A stretch of DNA of 64,000 nt from Dryas octopetala (taxonomy: Eukaryota > Streptophyta > Magnoliopsida > Rosales > Rosaceae): contig OY992840.1 of assembly GCA_963921425.1 (NCBI GenBank), forward strand, positions 2,048,501 through 2,112,500. The letters are read 5' to 3'. Positions 13,661 through 25,775 of the stretch are shown here, piece by piece. A model generated the notes under the pieces. It was not told where the DNA came from, searched no databases, and saw only the letters and a program-made list of their open reading frames with translations. The translations under genes and the position numbers were made by a program. How positions within the stretch are numbered: position 1 is the first letter of the stretch; every line of letters starts with the position of its first letter.

Positions 13661-13755
13661 GAGGGTTTGCCGAATTTTCGGTAGGATTTTCTTTGGCTTT
13701 GGATCCCACAACACCACTACAGGTTTCAGGGTGGAATCTAGGGATGGTCTTGTCA
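13661..13755 (+). mobile_element. Short piece of the 3' end of the long gypsy LTR
   Basis: Fossil. This matches the LTR end at 10925-11017 (the TTTTCGGTAGGATTTTC and GGTCTTGTCA blocks). It joins the gag remnant to the minus-strand pol remnant and marks a rearrangement junction. Confidence 0.75.
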
Positions 13756-15240
13756 GATAATTCTTCTCATATTCCTTCAGTTGTCTTGAGGCATAATCTA
13801 TCACTTGACCATTCTGCATCAGCACACATCCAATTCCTCTTGTGGACGCATTAGCGTAGACTTCATAATGATCTTTCTTGTTGGCAAGACTAACACTGGG
13901 GCTCTTTTCTTGAGTTCTTGATATGCTTCTTCACACTTCTTGTTCCATTCAAACTTGACTCATTTTCCGAGTAACCGAGTCAATGGGGTAGCAATTTTGG
14001 AGAAACCTTCTACAAATCTTCTGTAATAACCTGCTAGTCCAAGGAAACTTCAGACTTTTGTCATGTTCTTATGTTGTTCTTATTTTAACACTACTTCAAT
14101 CTTGCTGGGGTCGGGATATAATCTTTCCTCGGAAATGATGTGACCGAAGAACTGCACTTTTGTTAGCCAAAACGCACATTTTGACTTCTTGGCATGTAGC
14201 TGCTTCTCAAGTAACGTCTGCAACATAATCCTCAAGTGCTCTTTTTGTTCTTCTTGAGATTTGGAGTAGATCAGGATGTCGTCGATGAAAAAAATGACAA
14301 ATTTATCCATATATGGGTGTAATATTCGTTTTATCGAGTCCATGAATGCGGCAGGTTCATTTGTTATTCCAAATGATATCACAACGAACTCGTAATGTTT
14401 GTACCTTGTGCGAAAAGTAGTCTTTGGAATATCTTCTTCTCGAACTCTGAGTTGATGGTAGCCAGATCTTAGATCAATCTTTGAGAAATACATGGCTCCA
14501 CTGAGTTGATCAAATAATTCATCTATCCTGGGGAATGGATATTTGTTCTTGATGGTGACTTCGTTCAGCTTCCGACAGTCTATACAGAGTCGCAAGGATC
14601 CAGCATGCTTCTTGACGAATAAGATTGGGGCTCTCATGGTGATGTGCTTTCTCTGATAAAGCCTTTACTCTTCAGGTCATATAATTGCTTCTTTAATTCC
14701 ACCATATCAGTAGGTGCCATACGGTAAGGCTGAATTGAGATCGTTTGAGCTATTGGTACAAGCTCAATCTTGAATTCTACTTCTCTTAGTGGTGGAATTC
14801 CTGAAAAATCTTCTAGAAAAACTTTTGGATAGTCGTCCACCACTGATATTGATTCTTCTTTCTTCTTCTTGGATTGGGTGGAAATTATAAGTGAGTAACA
14901 CAACATGACTCCCTTGCTTTTGAAGCAGACTTTCAACAATGGTTTGATGGATTGTAGTCGTCTGTTCAGTCGGATGATCACTTCTTCATTTTCCTTTTTG
15001 ACTACTCGTACTTTCCTCCTTTCATAATCAGGTAAGGGTTCAACATGCAATCCTAGCTTCTTAGCAAAGCTAACTGAGACAAATGAATGTGAAGCACCCT
15101 CTTCAATAAAAATTCTAACTTCAATATTTGAAATGAGTATAGTACTGTCAAGTGGGGTTTCTTCTTGGTTAGCTCTCACAACAAATACTCGTCCTCCTCT
15201 GGGTTATTGTGGCCTTCGTCCACCACCTCTTCTATGGAAG
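13756..15240 (-). mobile_element. Ty3/gypsy pol remnant (protease, reverse transcriptase, start of RNase H)
   Basis: Fossil on the minus strand. In element order it shows a retropepsin-like region (about 14950-15180), reverse transcriptase (about 14080-14800) with the catalytic [11 protein letters not shown] box and the [14 protein letters not shown] block, and RNase H with VIDYASRQLKEYEKNY (near 13780). The RT wording is of the Tekay/Del chromovirus type. Integrase and LTRs are absent here. Broken, with several breaks. Confidence 0.9.
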
Positions 15241-16793
15241 TCTAAGAGAAGAAACATGATGAGCTTGGAGGCCATTGAGATTTATGTTATCGGATGATTA
15301 GATTCCTAAACGTTCCTAGTCAATGAAGAGATTTGTTAACTGGACATTAAGATTCCAATAAGTCAAGACTAGCATATACGCTTGCTCATGACTCTGGTTT
15401 GGTGAATCTTATCCCACAGTGTAGGGACACTGGAGCAGGTATGTGGATGCATGCTTGGAGATATGTTCACTGAACTAACCGAATAAAGAATCCTAGATGG
15501 AGCTTTACAGCATGTCAAATAGAAACTCTGTGGTTATGATAGATACTGATTAGTCCTTAGACCTGAGACACGTACCACCGATTTCTTATGTGTGTGTTCA
15601 TTGTACTTTGACCGCACAAAATGGACCAACACAATCAAGCATGGGTTACATGTGTACGTTGGGTGCATTGACACACATACAGAGGCATGTGCGTGTGCAA
15701 CATGGAATTTCTCACCTTCCATAAAGAAGAAGATATCCCAAGTTACAAAGACTTGCAAAGTCTTTGGCCAGAGCATTAAAGTCACAATATGATTATATCT
15801 TGTAATGGGTTTTGACACGAGTTCCATGCCCAAGATTTAATCGGGATATAAATGAGAAAAGAACCATACAGTATTGTAATCATAATTGAATAGGTTCGAG
15901 GCTAAATTCTAGCCTTGTTTAGGATTGCGGTGGTGGACCCAAAAGCTGTTGTTGATGACAATTCTCAATCACCTACATCAGTTTTGGTGTTTGGTAAAAA
16001 AATAAAAAACTGTTTTTCCCTACAATTCTCAACTCCCCACAGCAAAAACAGAAATAAGGTTTCTACCTGCTTTTGAAAACTGCAGTGAATCACAGTAACA
16101 ATTAATATATTATTTTTGCTAAAATACCCTCATTGTGTTTTGAAAATCACATCTCTTATGCCTATTTTATTTTACGTTTTGTTCTGCTTTGATCCATCTT
16201 CTCCTTGAACGTTTCTCTCTTCAAAGGACCCCTATGCATCCTAGCGCTTGGACCATCTCATTCTCATCTCTATCATCATCAAACTACCCATCGTTTCCGC
16301 CTCTGACGCCATCGAACCCAAGTCACGTGAGTTATTTTATTTTATTTTTCTGATTTAGGTTTTCACAATCTCTTTGTTTTTTTTTAGGGTTTTGAATAGA
16401 ATTTGTATGTGGATTTTTTCTCAATCGATTTGATAGATTATGAATTTTTGTTTGTGAATCCCCTTGTTTTCTTTGCAAACCCATCTTTAGGGCTACCCAT
16501 CGGTTGATTCGGATCGGTATTAGGGCTTACCAAACCAAAACAAAAAAATTTGGTATTTTTCAATTTCGGTATTTTTTGGTTTCGGTATTTTTTGGTGTGG
16601 TAATTTTTGGTAAACTTCAGTTTTCGGTTCGATTTCGGTAATTTTGGTATCGGATGCTTTGGGTTCATTTTTTATTTACTTCGGTATATCTTTAGTTCAT
16701 TTTCAGTTTACTTCATTATATCTTCGGTTCATTTTCGGTTTAATTATAATAATACTAATTATTATATACCAATATAAATTAAAATTTAATCAA
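15241..16793. other. No gene seen; unassigned repeat-rich DNA
   Basis: No recognisable coding domain. The part 15272-15330 (around GTTATCGGATGATTAGATTCC and TAAACGTTC) recurs inverted at about 45372-45432, so it belongs to a dispersed repeat. Bases 16200-16330 have a leader-like C/T-rich character and a short frame from 16230, but nothing I can name. Confidence 0.5.
16510..16745. repeat. Degenerate TTTCGGT-rich simple repeat
   Basis: Many irregular copies of TTTCGGTAT, TTCGGTTC and TTTTTTGG, a common low-complexity pattern in plant intergenic DNA. Confidence 0.7.
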
Positions 16794-17570
16794 GGCTCAA
16801 GTACATTTACATCCATCAACTATAGAATCCATTTCAAGTTGGTCCAAGAACTATAAAACATTTCAAATTTTCCCATTAACTATAAGGTTTATTTCAAGTT
16901 GGTCTACGAATTATAAAACATTTCAAATTTCCTCATTAACTATAGGGTTCATTTCAAGTTGGTCCACGAACTAACAAAAAACATACAGAATAGTAGACAA
17001 AATCGAGTTGACAAAAAAATCGAACCGAATCGGATTATTTATATATAATTATATATTTTATATTATATAGAAGTTATATATATTGAAGAAAAAAGATGTA
17101 AGTTGTTTTTTGCACATGTTGGGGTTTGAACCCATGACCTTGTGAGAAGAGTCAAAGTATGAATTTTCACTACACCACTTAACCACTTATAAAATTTAAG
17201 TACATGCAATATATTTATAGGCATACTGATAGTTGAAATATAATAATTTATAAAATTAAATATGGTTTATATATCATTCTTTTTTTTTAAGATATTATTT
17301 TAGGTCTCTATTTAAATATTATCATTGCAAAAAGTTTAAAAATTTTACTAGTTTATATTTTATACAATTTATAGTTTCTATATTGTAAACATATTACTAA
17401 AGGTCCAAAACTATAATTTATATACTAAAATTATTAGAGTATAAAGTTAATTTTTAAGGTATAAGGTTTCAGACTTTATGGTTTAGTGTATAAGGTTATG
17501 GTTTAGACTACCAATTATAATTTTATAAATTATTATATTTCAAGTATCAGTATGCCTATAAATATATATT
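16794..17570. mobile_element. Foldback element with tRNA-like arms, copy 1 (right arm truncated)
   Basis: Starts GGCTCAAGTACATTTACATC and continues with the arm seen in copies 2 and 3 (words such as CCATTTCAAGTTGGTCC and CATTTCAAATTTTCCC). It then has a tRNA-like B box in reverse (GGTTTGAACCC near 17117) and A box (CTTAACCACTT near 17185). The central part (17240-17500) matches the centre of copy 3 in the opposite direction, so the two copies are inserted in opposite orientations. The right arm stops at about 17570. Confidence 0.75.
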
Positions 17571-18130
17571 TCATGAGTAGTATTGGTAGTTTAGTATAGT
17601 ACTAGTATTAATTGCAATAATATTAATATTAATATTAGTAATAATATATACTAGGGGAAAATGTTAGCAAAAGGACTATAACTATACCCCTATTTTCAGT
17701 TAAGAATTCTGTTTTCACTTTGCTTCAATCAATAACTATTATTTTTCAAGTGCTTCAATCAAGGATATTTCGTCAATTCTGTCAAAACTTATGTTAAAAT
17801 TGATCACGTGAGGGTCACGTGACCAATTTATAAGGCCAAAAAAGTCTTTTCTCATAAAAAAATTTAAACTAAATAAATTTAAACAAATTTTTTTTAAACA
17901 AAAAAAATTCCCTCCATTTCCCTCCATCTCCCACCTTCGCCACCCCCTGCACCATGTCGACCCAACACTCCCCTCACCCAGCCCAGCCTCACCCCGCCCC
18001 GCCCTTCCCGTCCCCTTTCTCTCATATCTCTGTGCGCTATCCCTCCCCCTCCCCCCACCCATCCCAGCCCTAGCGCGTCCAGCTCCACCACCCCAACTCA
18101 GCCCCAACCCCGTCGCAAAACCCAGTCACA
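17571..18130. other. No gene seen; AT-rich DNA followed by a C-rich stretch
   Basis: 17880-18120 is strongly C-rich on the plus strand (many CCCC and CCAGCCC words). It gives long but meaningless frames of Gly/Arg on the minus strand. It directly adjoins the SMXL fragment. Confidence 0.5.
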
Positions 18131-18486
18131 CCTAGCCCCAGCCCCGTCCACCACATGCTCACCCACTAAAGCCTTCAGTTCACCCAAGTTGACAATAACA
18201 CCAGCTCCAGAGCAATGCTCAGCCATGTTACCCATCTTCTCTTCACTCCCACCATTGACAACAAACTCAAAAGTCTATTTTTCAACGTTAACTACAAGAG
18301 GCCATTGATTTCGGCTGGTAAAAGCCCTCCTTTACCTTTATGTACAGCCTCAGTGAAGCTCCTGAAAGCTTCGCTCGCACACACGCCGATTAGTAAAGGA
18401 TTTTTCCCTCTCTTTCTGGACAAAACGTCGCAGATTCTTCTACAATTCCCGTCCCTATCTTCGAATCCAGAAATTGGTATAATCAT
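18131..18486 (-). pseudogene. SMXL: Fragment of a D53/SMXL6-7-8-type strigolactone-signalling repressor gene
   Basis: On the minus strand 18486-18292 encodes PISGFEDRDGNCRRICDVLS, RKRGKNPLLIGVCASEAFRS and FTEAVHKGKGGLLPAEINGL. After a shift of frame, 18260-18134 encodes EFVVNGGSEEKMGNMAEHCS and GAGVIVNLGELKALVGEHVV. Order and wording match the region of D53/SMXL6-8 proteins around the NPLLVGVCA and GVVVN.GELKA motifs. These nuclear Clp-ATPase-like proteins repress shoot branching genes and are destroyed when strigolactone is perceived. A full protein is over 1000 residues; only about 115 are here, with at least one frameshift near 18290 and no flanking SMXL exons. It is a gene scrap, probably moved by a transposon, lying between a C-rich stretch and a palindromic array. 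Identity rests on remembered family motifs. Confidence 0.82.
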
Positions 18487-19076
18487 AACCCCCGCTCTTT
18501 CTGGAATTACTACTTCTTGAATGAACGCTCAAGAAATTGGTAACTACGGGTCAAGAATGTGGTAAGTTATCACTTTCTTGATCTGGAGTTACCACTTTCT
18601 TGAGTATTCATTCAAGAAGTGGTAACTATTATCAAGAATGTGGTAAGTTACCACATTTTTTATCCCGAGTTTCCACTTTCTTGGGCACTCGTTTAAGAAG
18701 TGTTAACTTTGAATCAAAAATGTTGTCACTCTTAAAAAAAGGCATAATAGAGGAGTTACCACATTCATGATCCGGAGTTACCACTTCTTGAATGAACGCT
18801 CAATAAAGTAGTAACTCTAGATCAAGAATGTGGTAAGTTACCACAAACTTAATCTGGAGTTACCAATTTCTTGAGCGAGATATTAAGAATGTGGTAACTC
18901 CTCTATTATGCATTTTTTTAAGAGTTACAACATTCTTGATCCAGAGTTACCACTTCTTAAACGAGTTCTTAAGAAAGTGGTAACTCAGGATAAAACATGT
19001 GGTAAGTTACCACATTCTTGAATGTAGGTACTACTTCTTGAATGAATGCTCAAGAAAGTGGTAACTTACCACATTT
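18487..19076. repeat. Array of nested palindromes (GTGGTAAC / TCAAGAA units)
   Basis: About six degenerate units of roughly 95-100 bases. Each is built from GTGGTAACT, GATCAAGAATGTGGTAA, GTTACCACATTCTTGATC, GGAGTTACCACTTTCTTGA and ATTCATTCAAGAAGTGGTAA. Each unit folds on itself and also pairs with its neighbours, so either strand would form a run of hairpins. It could be the subterminal or terminal repeat region of a foldback-type transposon that carried the SMXL fragment. I do not see a matching array on the other side. Confidence 0.85.
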
Positions 19077-19825
19077 AGAAATTTGAGTGAGTGTGTGCAT
19101 TATAAACCATATGTCAATTCAATGCATTCACAAGATATGAACTTGGATAACCAAACACTTATTGGAATGCTCTCTATTTTCACACAAGTGTTTAAGGGTT
19201 AGTGTATGCACTCAAAGCAATGTTGTGCACATGCCTCTATATGCTTTCTAGCTACTCAATCCCATCTCTACTAGTCATACACAAAATCTCTTGGATCAAA
19301 AGGACTTTTATTAGGTTGTAATGGGGTTTAGGGGGAAGGATTAAAGAAATGAAAGAAAAGGGTTATCACAAATTTCAAGCAAACATAATGAGCAATTCTC
19401 TTGTTGAAATTCAAGAACTTTAGGGACTCTAAGATGCTTGCCAAAACTCAACTCTGAAACCATTCCCCCAAACTTAAACTAAAAACTTTTTTTATTTCTT
19501 GAATGAAACTTTCTTTTTGGTATTTTTTTTTTCTTTTCCTTCTTTTGTTTTTGTTTTTGTTTTTGATTTCTTCTTCCTTTTTTCTTTGTTTTTTGTTTCT
19601 TTGCATACATAGAACACCCCCACACTTGTCTTTCTCAAAACCCCCAAACTTATTTCTTTGCAAGCACCTTAACATAAATCAATCTCAGATTACTCACTAA
19701 TTAGCTTGGAAAGAGTAAGGCTAATGTTTAAGCAAAATGGTAAGACATTTGTAGTGGAAATAAATGAAAGGCTAACATAAAGACACAAAATAGCAATCTA
19801 ATAGATATAACATATTTAGGAATCA
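19077..19825. other. No gene seen; possible retroelement untranslated region
   Basis: Contains T-rich and A-rich tracts (19490-19600) and the phrase CCCCCAAACTTAAACTAAA (near 19466), which is common in the non-coding part of Tat/Athila-type elements. No domain is visible, so the assignment is weak. Confidence 0.35.
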
Positions 19826-21833
19826 CGCTCAATCGCCATTGTGCCCAGAAACGACGTTAGAAAGCCTAGCTTTGCCGCCGATTTCATTTGCCGATTTCGG
19901 CCACCTCTGAGCTCTAAACATCAAATTGATTGGTGGGTTTTTCTCTCCTTGTCATGGGATTACATTTCCCCATGGTGTTGTGAATTGAATTTCTAGGGTT
20001 TATGTTCATTTCGGGTTCACCTTGAATTGAGTCAAATTGAGTTGTTTCTGAGATTTTTTTCATCCAATTGAAGTGTCTGAGTTGAAATTGGACCGAAATC
20101 TTGTGACTTTGGGTGGATTCTAGATTGTGTTGTCGCTGCCTCCGTCAAGTACGCCACTTTTGGCGACGGGTTGGGTGATTTTTCGTGTCGTTCAACCTCC
20201 CTAGGATCCTAGTAGCTGAATTCTAGGTTCGGTAGTGTTTTTGGGTGAGTTCTATGTGTTGTTTGGTGCTGAGCAGCCACTGTGTGTGGTGGAGACCACC
20301 CGTCTTAACCGTTGTACGATTAAGTTTGTGAATTCTGGTTTTGATTGTGTTGGTTGTCTGGTCTTAATATGTTTGTTGGCTTAGGAATCTGTAACTCGAT
20401 GTCATTTCGGTTGTTGAACCTGAAACCTTAGTTTGGTATTTTACCGACGAGGGTATTCGTGTTCATTCCACTAAATCTAATCGATTTAGTTTTGAGTTAA
20501 CGTTTAAGTAAACCTTAGACTTTTGATTGTCATAAAGGTAGTTTGGTCATTTTACGTGACCCTCGAGGAACGAAACGGTTAGACGGTGAATCTCATGTGG
20601 TGGTTGTCGTGTGGTACAAGCTAAGTGGAGCTTTGTTCAAAATTCAAATAGGTGATTCCTAGTTTTGGTCTTGTGATTTTTGTTGTTAGACCTTTGTTGT
20701 CTAATTTGTGTGATTTGGTGAACTGTTATTGTTCAATTAAATGGTACCGGAGCCTAAACATACACAAGTTGATTGTGATGGCACGTTTAGTTGCCGGTGA
20801 TGCTCGTTTGAGCTGTTTTATTGTTGTGTTGTTATTGGCCATTGACTTGGCATTAAACTTGTTAATCTTCAAGGTATGTTAATTATCATTGTTGGAATTT
20901 TCTGATGTTAAGGTGATAACTGCTAAGGTTAACTTACCTGCTTGGTAAGATGAAAATGAATTGGATAAGACACTTAATAACCAAATTAATAAAAGGGTTG
21001 TTTCGTGTACTTGCATGTTAGTGAATTAAAATGAGTTATGGTACATTCTAGAGACTTCACGTAAGCTCTTGTTTGTTGAGTGCATGTGACCCTATTGTAT
21101 CTAATAATTGGATATCATAATTTGACTAAATAGTTACTCGATAAAGACGATTAATGTCTATTAGAGAACTATTTATGATGGTTGAGATGAGAATGATTTA
21201 TGTTGATGATTGATTGATTTGTTGCCTATATTGCATGATGAATTGACATGACAACTGAGTATGATAATCAATAAATAATAAATTGATTATGCAGATAATT
21301 ATTAGATATGCTGCCTAGATTGCTTTAGAAATTGGCATGACATTGATCATGTAAATCAATATTTGATAAATTGATCACACTAATGATGTTTGAGTGTTTA
21401 GACCACTAACTTGAAACAAAGGGTCATGTAGTGATGACATTGGGTTCCATCCCCTAAATCCACCGGTGGGGTTTACCTAGTGAGTTGTGGCTCCCTAGGG
21501 ACGTTTGTTGTAATTTATACAATCGCGTGGTTACTACTTCTTTGAGTAAGTTAGGTTGTTGTGATCAGAGGATCAAATGGTTAGAACGTCTCGCTACCCA
21601 TTCAATTGTGTTGACAAGGAGATATATTTGATTATCGGTTAGTGTGGGTCCACTGTTATTTATACATATATACAGGTGTTGCCTCTTTTTCAAGCCAGGT
21701 ACGCATGCATTAGTGTGCATAAAATAAAATTTATATGGCATTATGATCATTAAAATGTGAATATGATTATAAGATGTTGATTAATAGTTAAATTAATGAT
21801 TAACTATTAAATTGTATGGTGATGCGTTGATTA
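19826..21833 (+). mobile_element. Forward long-LTR gypsy fragment
   Basis: Fossil. It shares the leader-like GC-moderate start (GCCGCCGATTT, TTGGTGGGTTTTTCTC), the CAGCCAC..GTGTGTGGTGG motif (near 20275-20290) and general layout with the LTR at 1891-3997. Both true ends are missing and it runs straight into the minus-strand LTR at 21834. Old and broken. Confidence 0.55.
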
Positions 21834-23553
21834 TCAGCCTGCTTAACCTGCAAAACATTAACCACACTGCACCATATCCATGGTACACCGAGTCATTCAA
21901 ATAAACAACCCGGTAACCTAACTAGAACTCGTATGAGTGAAATAACTTAAATAATAACCTCAATAATTCTTCTATTTCCATAATCAATAATAATCCACAA
22001 TAAAATCCATAAATACTCAATCACATAATGATTTCATCACCAATCATCCAAATCTCAAGATAAATCATAAATCCTCGTATTCTAATCAAATCTCATCAAT
22101 AAATAATCCGGCAAATCAAATGCCTAATCGTCAACTATTAACCTCAATCTCTAATCATTCACAACCTAACTCATAACCTCAATGCATAATCAATTCATCA
22201 TTGTCCATCCTCAAGATTCAAGCCTAGACTTACCAAGTTCTAGCAAACAAATGCACACAAGAAATCCAGCAAACAGTTAAACTAACAAATTTCACTCACA
22301 GTCTAACCACGCGAAAAGACTACAATGCCCTTCTTGGCTCCTTTGCTCGGATCTCCAATCCGGCAGTATAACGGCATCGGGAATGAGATTTTCCGAGCCC
22401 GTGTACCTGTTAAGACCAGACAATCAATAAATACAATTCAGAAACACAATTGGGCCACTGACGACCGAAAAGGGCGGCCGCCACCACACACGGTGGCTGC
22501 CCCGCCCCAAACAACACACCAAAATCACCGAAGACTCACCACAAGCTTCGGGTGACTGGCCAGAGGCCAAAAATAACCAATTCCAGCCATCGGTGTGGCC
22601 AAACGCGGCGGGACCCACGGCGGTCTGTGGTGGTCAACCTGCGCGAATTTCAAAACTCAAAAATTATCGAAAACGAATTACACAGGCACGAAGGAGACGT
22701 CGAGATGATCAACTTTTATACCTGGGTCGACGGCCAAATATGGCTGGAAAAGCTCGAAACTGGCCGGAGAAGTCGCCGGCCATGTCAGCGTTGATCCGCC
22801 GTCGGGGAGCGTCGGGTGGACGATCGGAGCACACCACCGTGCTCGGCTCGACGAGAGGAAGCTTCCAGGGCCGGAGCTGGGCCGCGAAGATGCCGGAAAC
22901 GGTGAGTCAACGCCGGACCTCCAAACGGGCGAAAACTGGTTCTTGGGTCTCGAGGCATTTCTGGGCTGCGCTGCCACCAAGGGGAGGAAGAAGGGAGGGA
23001 GATGACCTCGTTTGGGCTTCGACCTCCGGCAGCCGTCGCCTGACGCGCCCTCACGGGCCGATGATGGCGGCGGCTGCACTGTGCAGTGCGAGAGAGAGGG
23101 AACTGCGTGGGGGAGAGAGAGAGAGAGAGGTCTGACTTTTTGGGTTTTAAAACCAACTTTCATAAAAATTACAAGTGTGCCACTCACTTCACATGTCCGT
23201 ATCTTTCAAACCGTAACTCCGATTGACGCGTGTCGCGTGTCGCGTGTCTACGAACTCGTGGACTCGAGACCAATCCAACGGACCCAAAGTCAAACACGAA
23301 AGTCCATTAGTTTTAAAAGTCAACTTTTTGTCACGTCCAATTTAACACAAAATTTAAAAATTAACCCAAAACCTTTTTTAATTTCAAATAAGTTCCCAAA
23401 ACTTTAAAGTAAGTTATCAAAATATTTAAAATAAATCTTTGAAAAAAAAATTCCGAGGTCTTTCACATTTCGTTTCCTTATAAAATCTCTTAAAATGAAC
23501 AAAGTAGAATAAAAATTTTAAATTTCCAAAGAAATTTGGGTCGGGTTGTTACA
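21834..23553 (-). mobile_element. 3' LTR of a minus-strand long-LTR gypsy element (far end truncated)
   Basis: Fossil. On the minus strand it starts TGTAACAACCCGACCCAAAT at 23553 and follows the pattern of the 25776-28953 LTR. It lacks the last 200-odd bases of the LTR and the minisatellite section. Immediately outside its start is a polypurine tract (AAAGGGGGAAGGT, 23554-23566), which shows that the internal region lies to the right. GA run near 23099-23130. Old and broken. Confidence 0.75.
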
Positions 23554-25775
23554 ACCTTCCCCCTTTACAAAAATTGCATCCTCGAAATTTAGTATAAACT
23601 TAAAAGATATGTGACCCTCTAATTCAAAATCTTCTATCAAGTTTCGAAACCGATTCCTCCAATGTATGATCCAACCAAGAGACTTGACCAAAGTTAATCT
23701 CTCCTTATATGTAGTACCTCGCTTTCCTGATCCAAACAAATTTAGGTAGGTTGTCGCTATGTTGATATCCAGTGGTGAGCCACAAGCTCTTGTCTTGAAA
23801 TTATGGTGATGACGTGCCCTGAAATTCATTAGGTGATCCATTAAAAGTTTCATCATTGTACCACAGAAGTATACATCACGGATAGGTAATGAGAGTATGT
23901 CTTCGTGCCCATAAAAAATCAAGATGAGACGTCAAGATCGTTATCAGTGCATGATCATGTATTATGTTGTCTGACCACAACAATATACAATCGAAGTGTT
24001 TGCTAAATTACTTGAGTTGACCCGCGACTCCTCAACTTGCATGAGTCATAACTGTAGTCCATAATTCTGTTTTCATATTCGAAGAAAACCTGAAATCTTG
24101 CCCAACTCTCTCAATTCATATCGATCTCGCTAATCTCCTTGCTAACAACATGTCAGGGTGATCAGTCTAACTCTCACCATGCTTCCGTTGCGCTACTCTA
24201 ATTTACTTGTAAGCTCTAACAATATCCAATACTATTAAAGATAAAATCCGATGACAACCTCAAGCATCGTTATTGTGATTTCATCCATCGAGTAATCATT
24301 AACCTCCAATCGTGAAAGTTTAGTGGGTTACTAAAATTTTCGGGTTCACCCCTAACTTAATTCACCACTTCACATGCTACTAACAAACAATGTACTTCTT
24401 CTCTCTTTTTCTTTTATCAACACCACTAGCATCCATTACCTCAGGGCTGTCACTTTCCAGATGCTTACTATCTCCTAATTTTTATTATTGTTCATCCCCT
24501 ACGGTCGTGTCACCCTACCCAGTTTCCTTAATTTTCCTCCATGAACTTCTGAAATAAAATCAATCCATAAAACTTTTAATCATACTTATGGTATACTTAT
24601 TCCAATCCATAAACATAAAATAAAATCAATCAGGTGCCACCATATAAGGACATAAATCGTAACTTTTCCTCCACATAAACAATATCCAATCTGTAGACAT
24701 TTATCCTTATTTATCTTTACTTATATCCATAAATTCTCAACTCCAAATTACAAGTTCCATTACATAACGAGGCCTGGCATTAATCCAACATAACTTATAC
24801 ATTTATCAATTCTTTGGACATTTATCCTCAACACAAGACACCAAGCTTTCCTTCCATCACATGATACTTAAGTCTCCAAAATGGTAAAACTGTTCATTAC
24901 TATCCATCAAGTCATTAATCAACTCAACTTTTGAAAGGTTAGAATCACAAAAGTTCAGTCCATTTAATTTAATCATTGCTCAGTATGCTATCGACGTGTG
25001 ATGTGTTTCCTTTATGTCCATTTTCAATACTTACTTGATTTCGTCATCGTTCATACACGTGTAAGTTTCTAACGTCTTTTGTCAATCCTCTTGTAAGGGC
25101 ATGTCCCTCTACACAACTTCCTTACTTAACATCAATGAACTTCTAAAATAAAATCAAACTCATAAACCTCTTAATTATTTTTATAGTATCCTGATTCCAA
25201 TATATAAACATTGTACATTTAACTCTTATCCTTTATTTCAAATGTCATGCTGTTAGCACACTTAGCACCATCCATCACATATCACATTACTTCAATCCTT
25301 TGAACATACTAGTTAATCACAAGTCACGAAGCCTTTCTTTCATTCACATCTAATTCTCAGTAATTTCCTTGCTCTTACTTCACACTTGCTTAAGATCCAT
25401 TCTAATTCCAAATGAAATTTTCCTTGAGAATTTATATTCTTTTGTAATAACTAGATACACACTTTCATACTCCCACAACCGTAACGATACAAAATAATTC
25501 GTATCTCATCAACTTCCCTTGAATTTACTCCAATCTTAGTTTAAGTTAATTTCACACAAAACCTCCTTTTAGTCATAAATTGAAACTTCATAAGAAATTT
25601 ATTTCATTCCAATATAGGTGAAATCTCTCAACCATCCACAGTAGTATGAAAATTCACTTTCCACAAAGGTTTAATGTTGTTACTTCATCAATCCTCAACC
25701 TCACTAGGGCAAAACTATAAACATCCAATACTATTTTTATCCAAAAGACTCAAACTTTCTTTCTTGAATTGAGTT
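23554..25775 (-). mobile_element. Decayed internal region of the minus-strand gypsy element
   Basis: Fossil. Starts with the polypurine tract, then AATTTCGAGGATGCAATTTT, typical wording for the 3' end of Tekay-type pol. The rest is AT-rich and too decayed to show domains. A degenerate repeat of about 600 bases is visible: the segment near 24510-24620 recurs near 25105-25215 (shared CATGAACTTCT / AATAAAATCAA words). The region is interrupted on its right by the solo LTR at 25776. Many breaks. Confidence 0.5.

Larger units (their letters stand above)
11018..13667 (+). mobile_element. Ty3/gypsy internal start: primer-binding site and gag remnant, split by a nested LTR
   Basis: Fossil. After the LTR end come the tRNA-Met primer-binding site (11021-11032) and a leader that includes CCTCCTCGACGTGGCCGACC (11116-11135). 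The gag part (about 11140-11557 and 13542-13667) has the Retrotrans_gag signature of Tekay/Del-type elements. The nested minus-strand LTR at 11558-13541 interrupts it. The rest of the element is missing. Broken, with several breaks. Confidence 0.8.

Noticed and set aside
17739-18107. Gly/Arg-rich frames on the minus strand
   Set aside because: Caused by a C-rich stretch. The composition and lack of motifs argue against a gene, and it does not continue the SMXL reading frame in a family-like way.
22593-23407. Several overlapping frames of 120-180 codons on both strands
   Set aside because: They lie in the GC-rich leader of a gypsy LTR and match the same non-coding block in the other LTR copies.
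23518-23922. 134-codon minus-strand frame next to an LTR
   Set aside because: It runs through the polypurine tract into the LTR and shows no family motif. It is decayed gypsy sequence.
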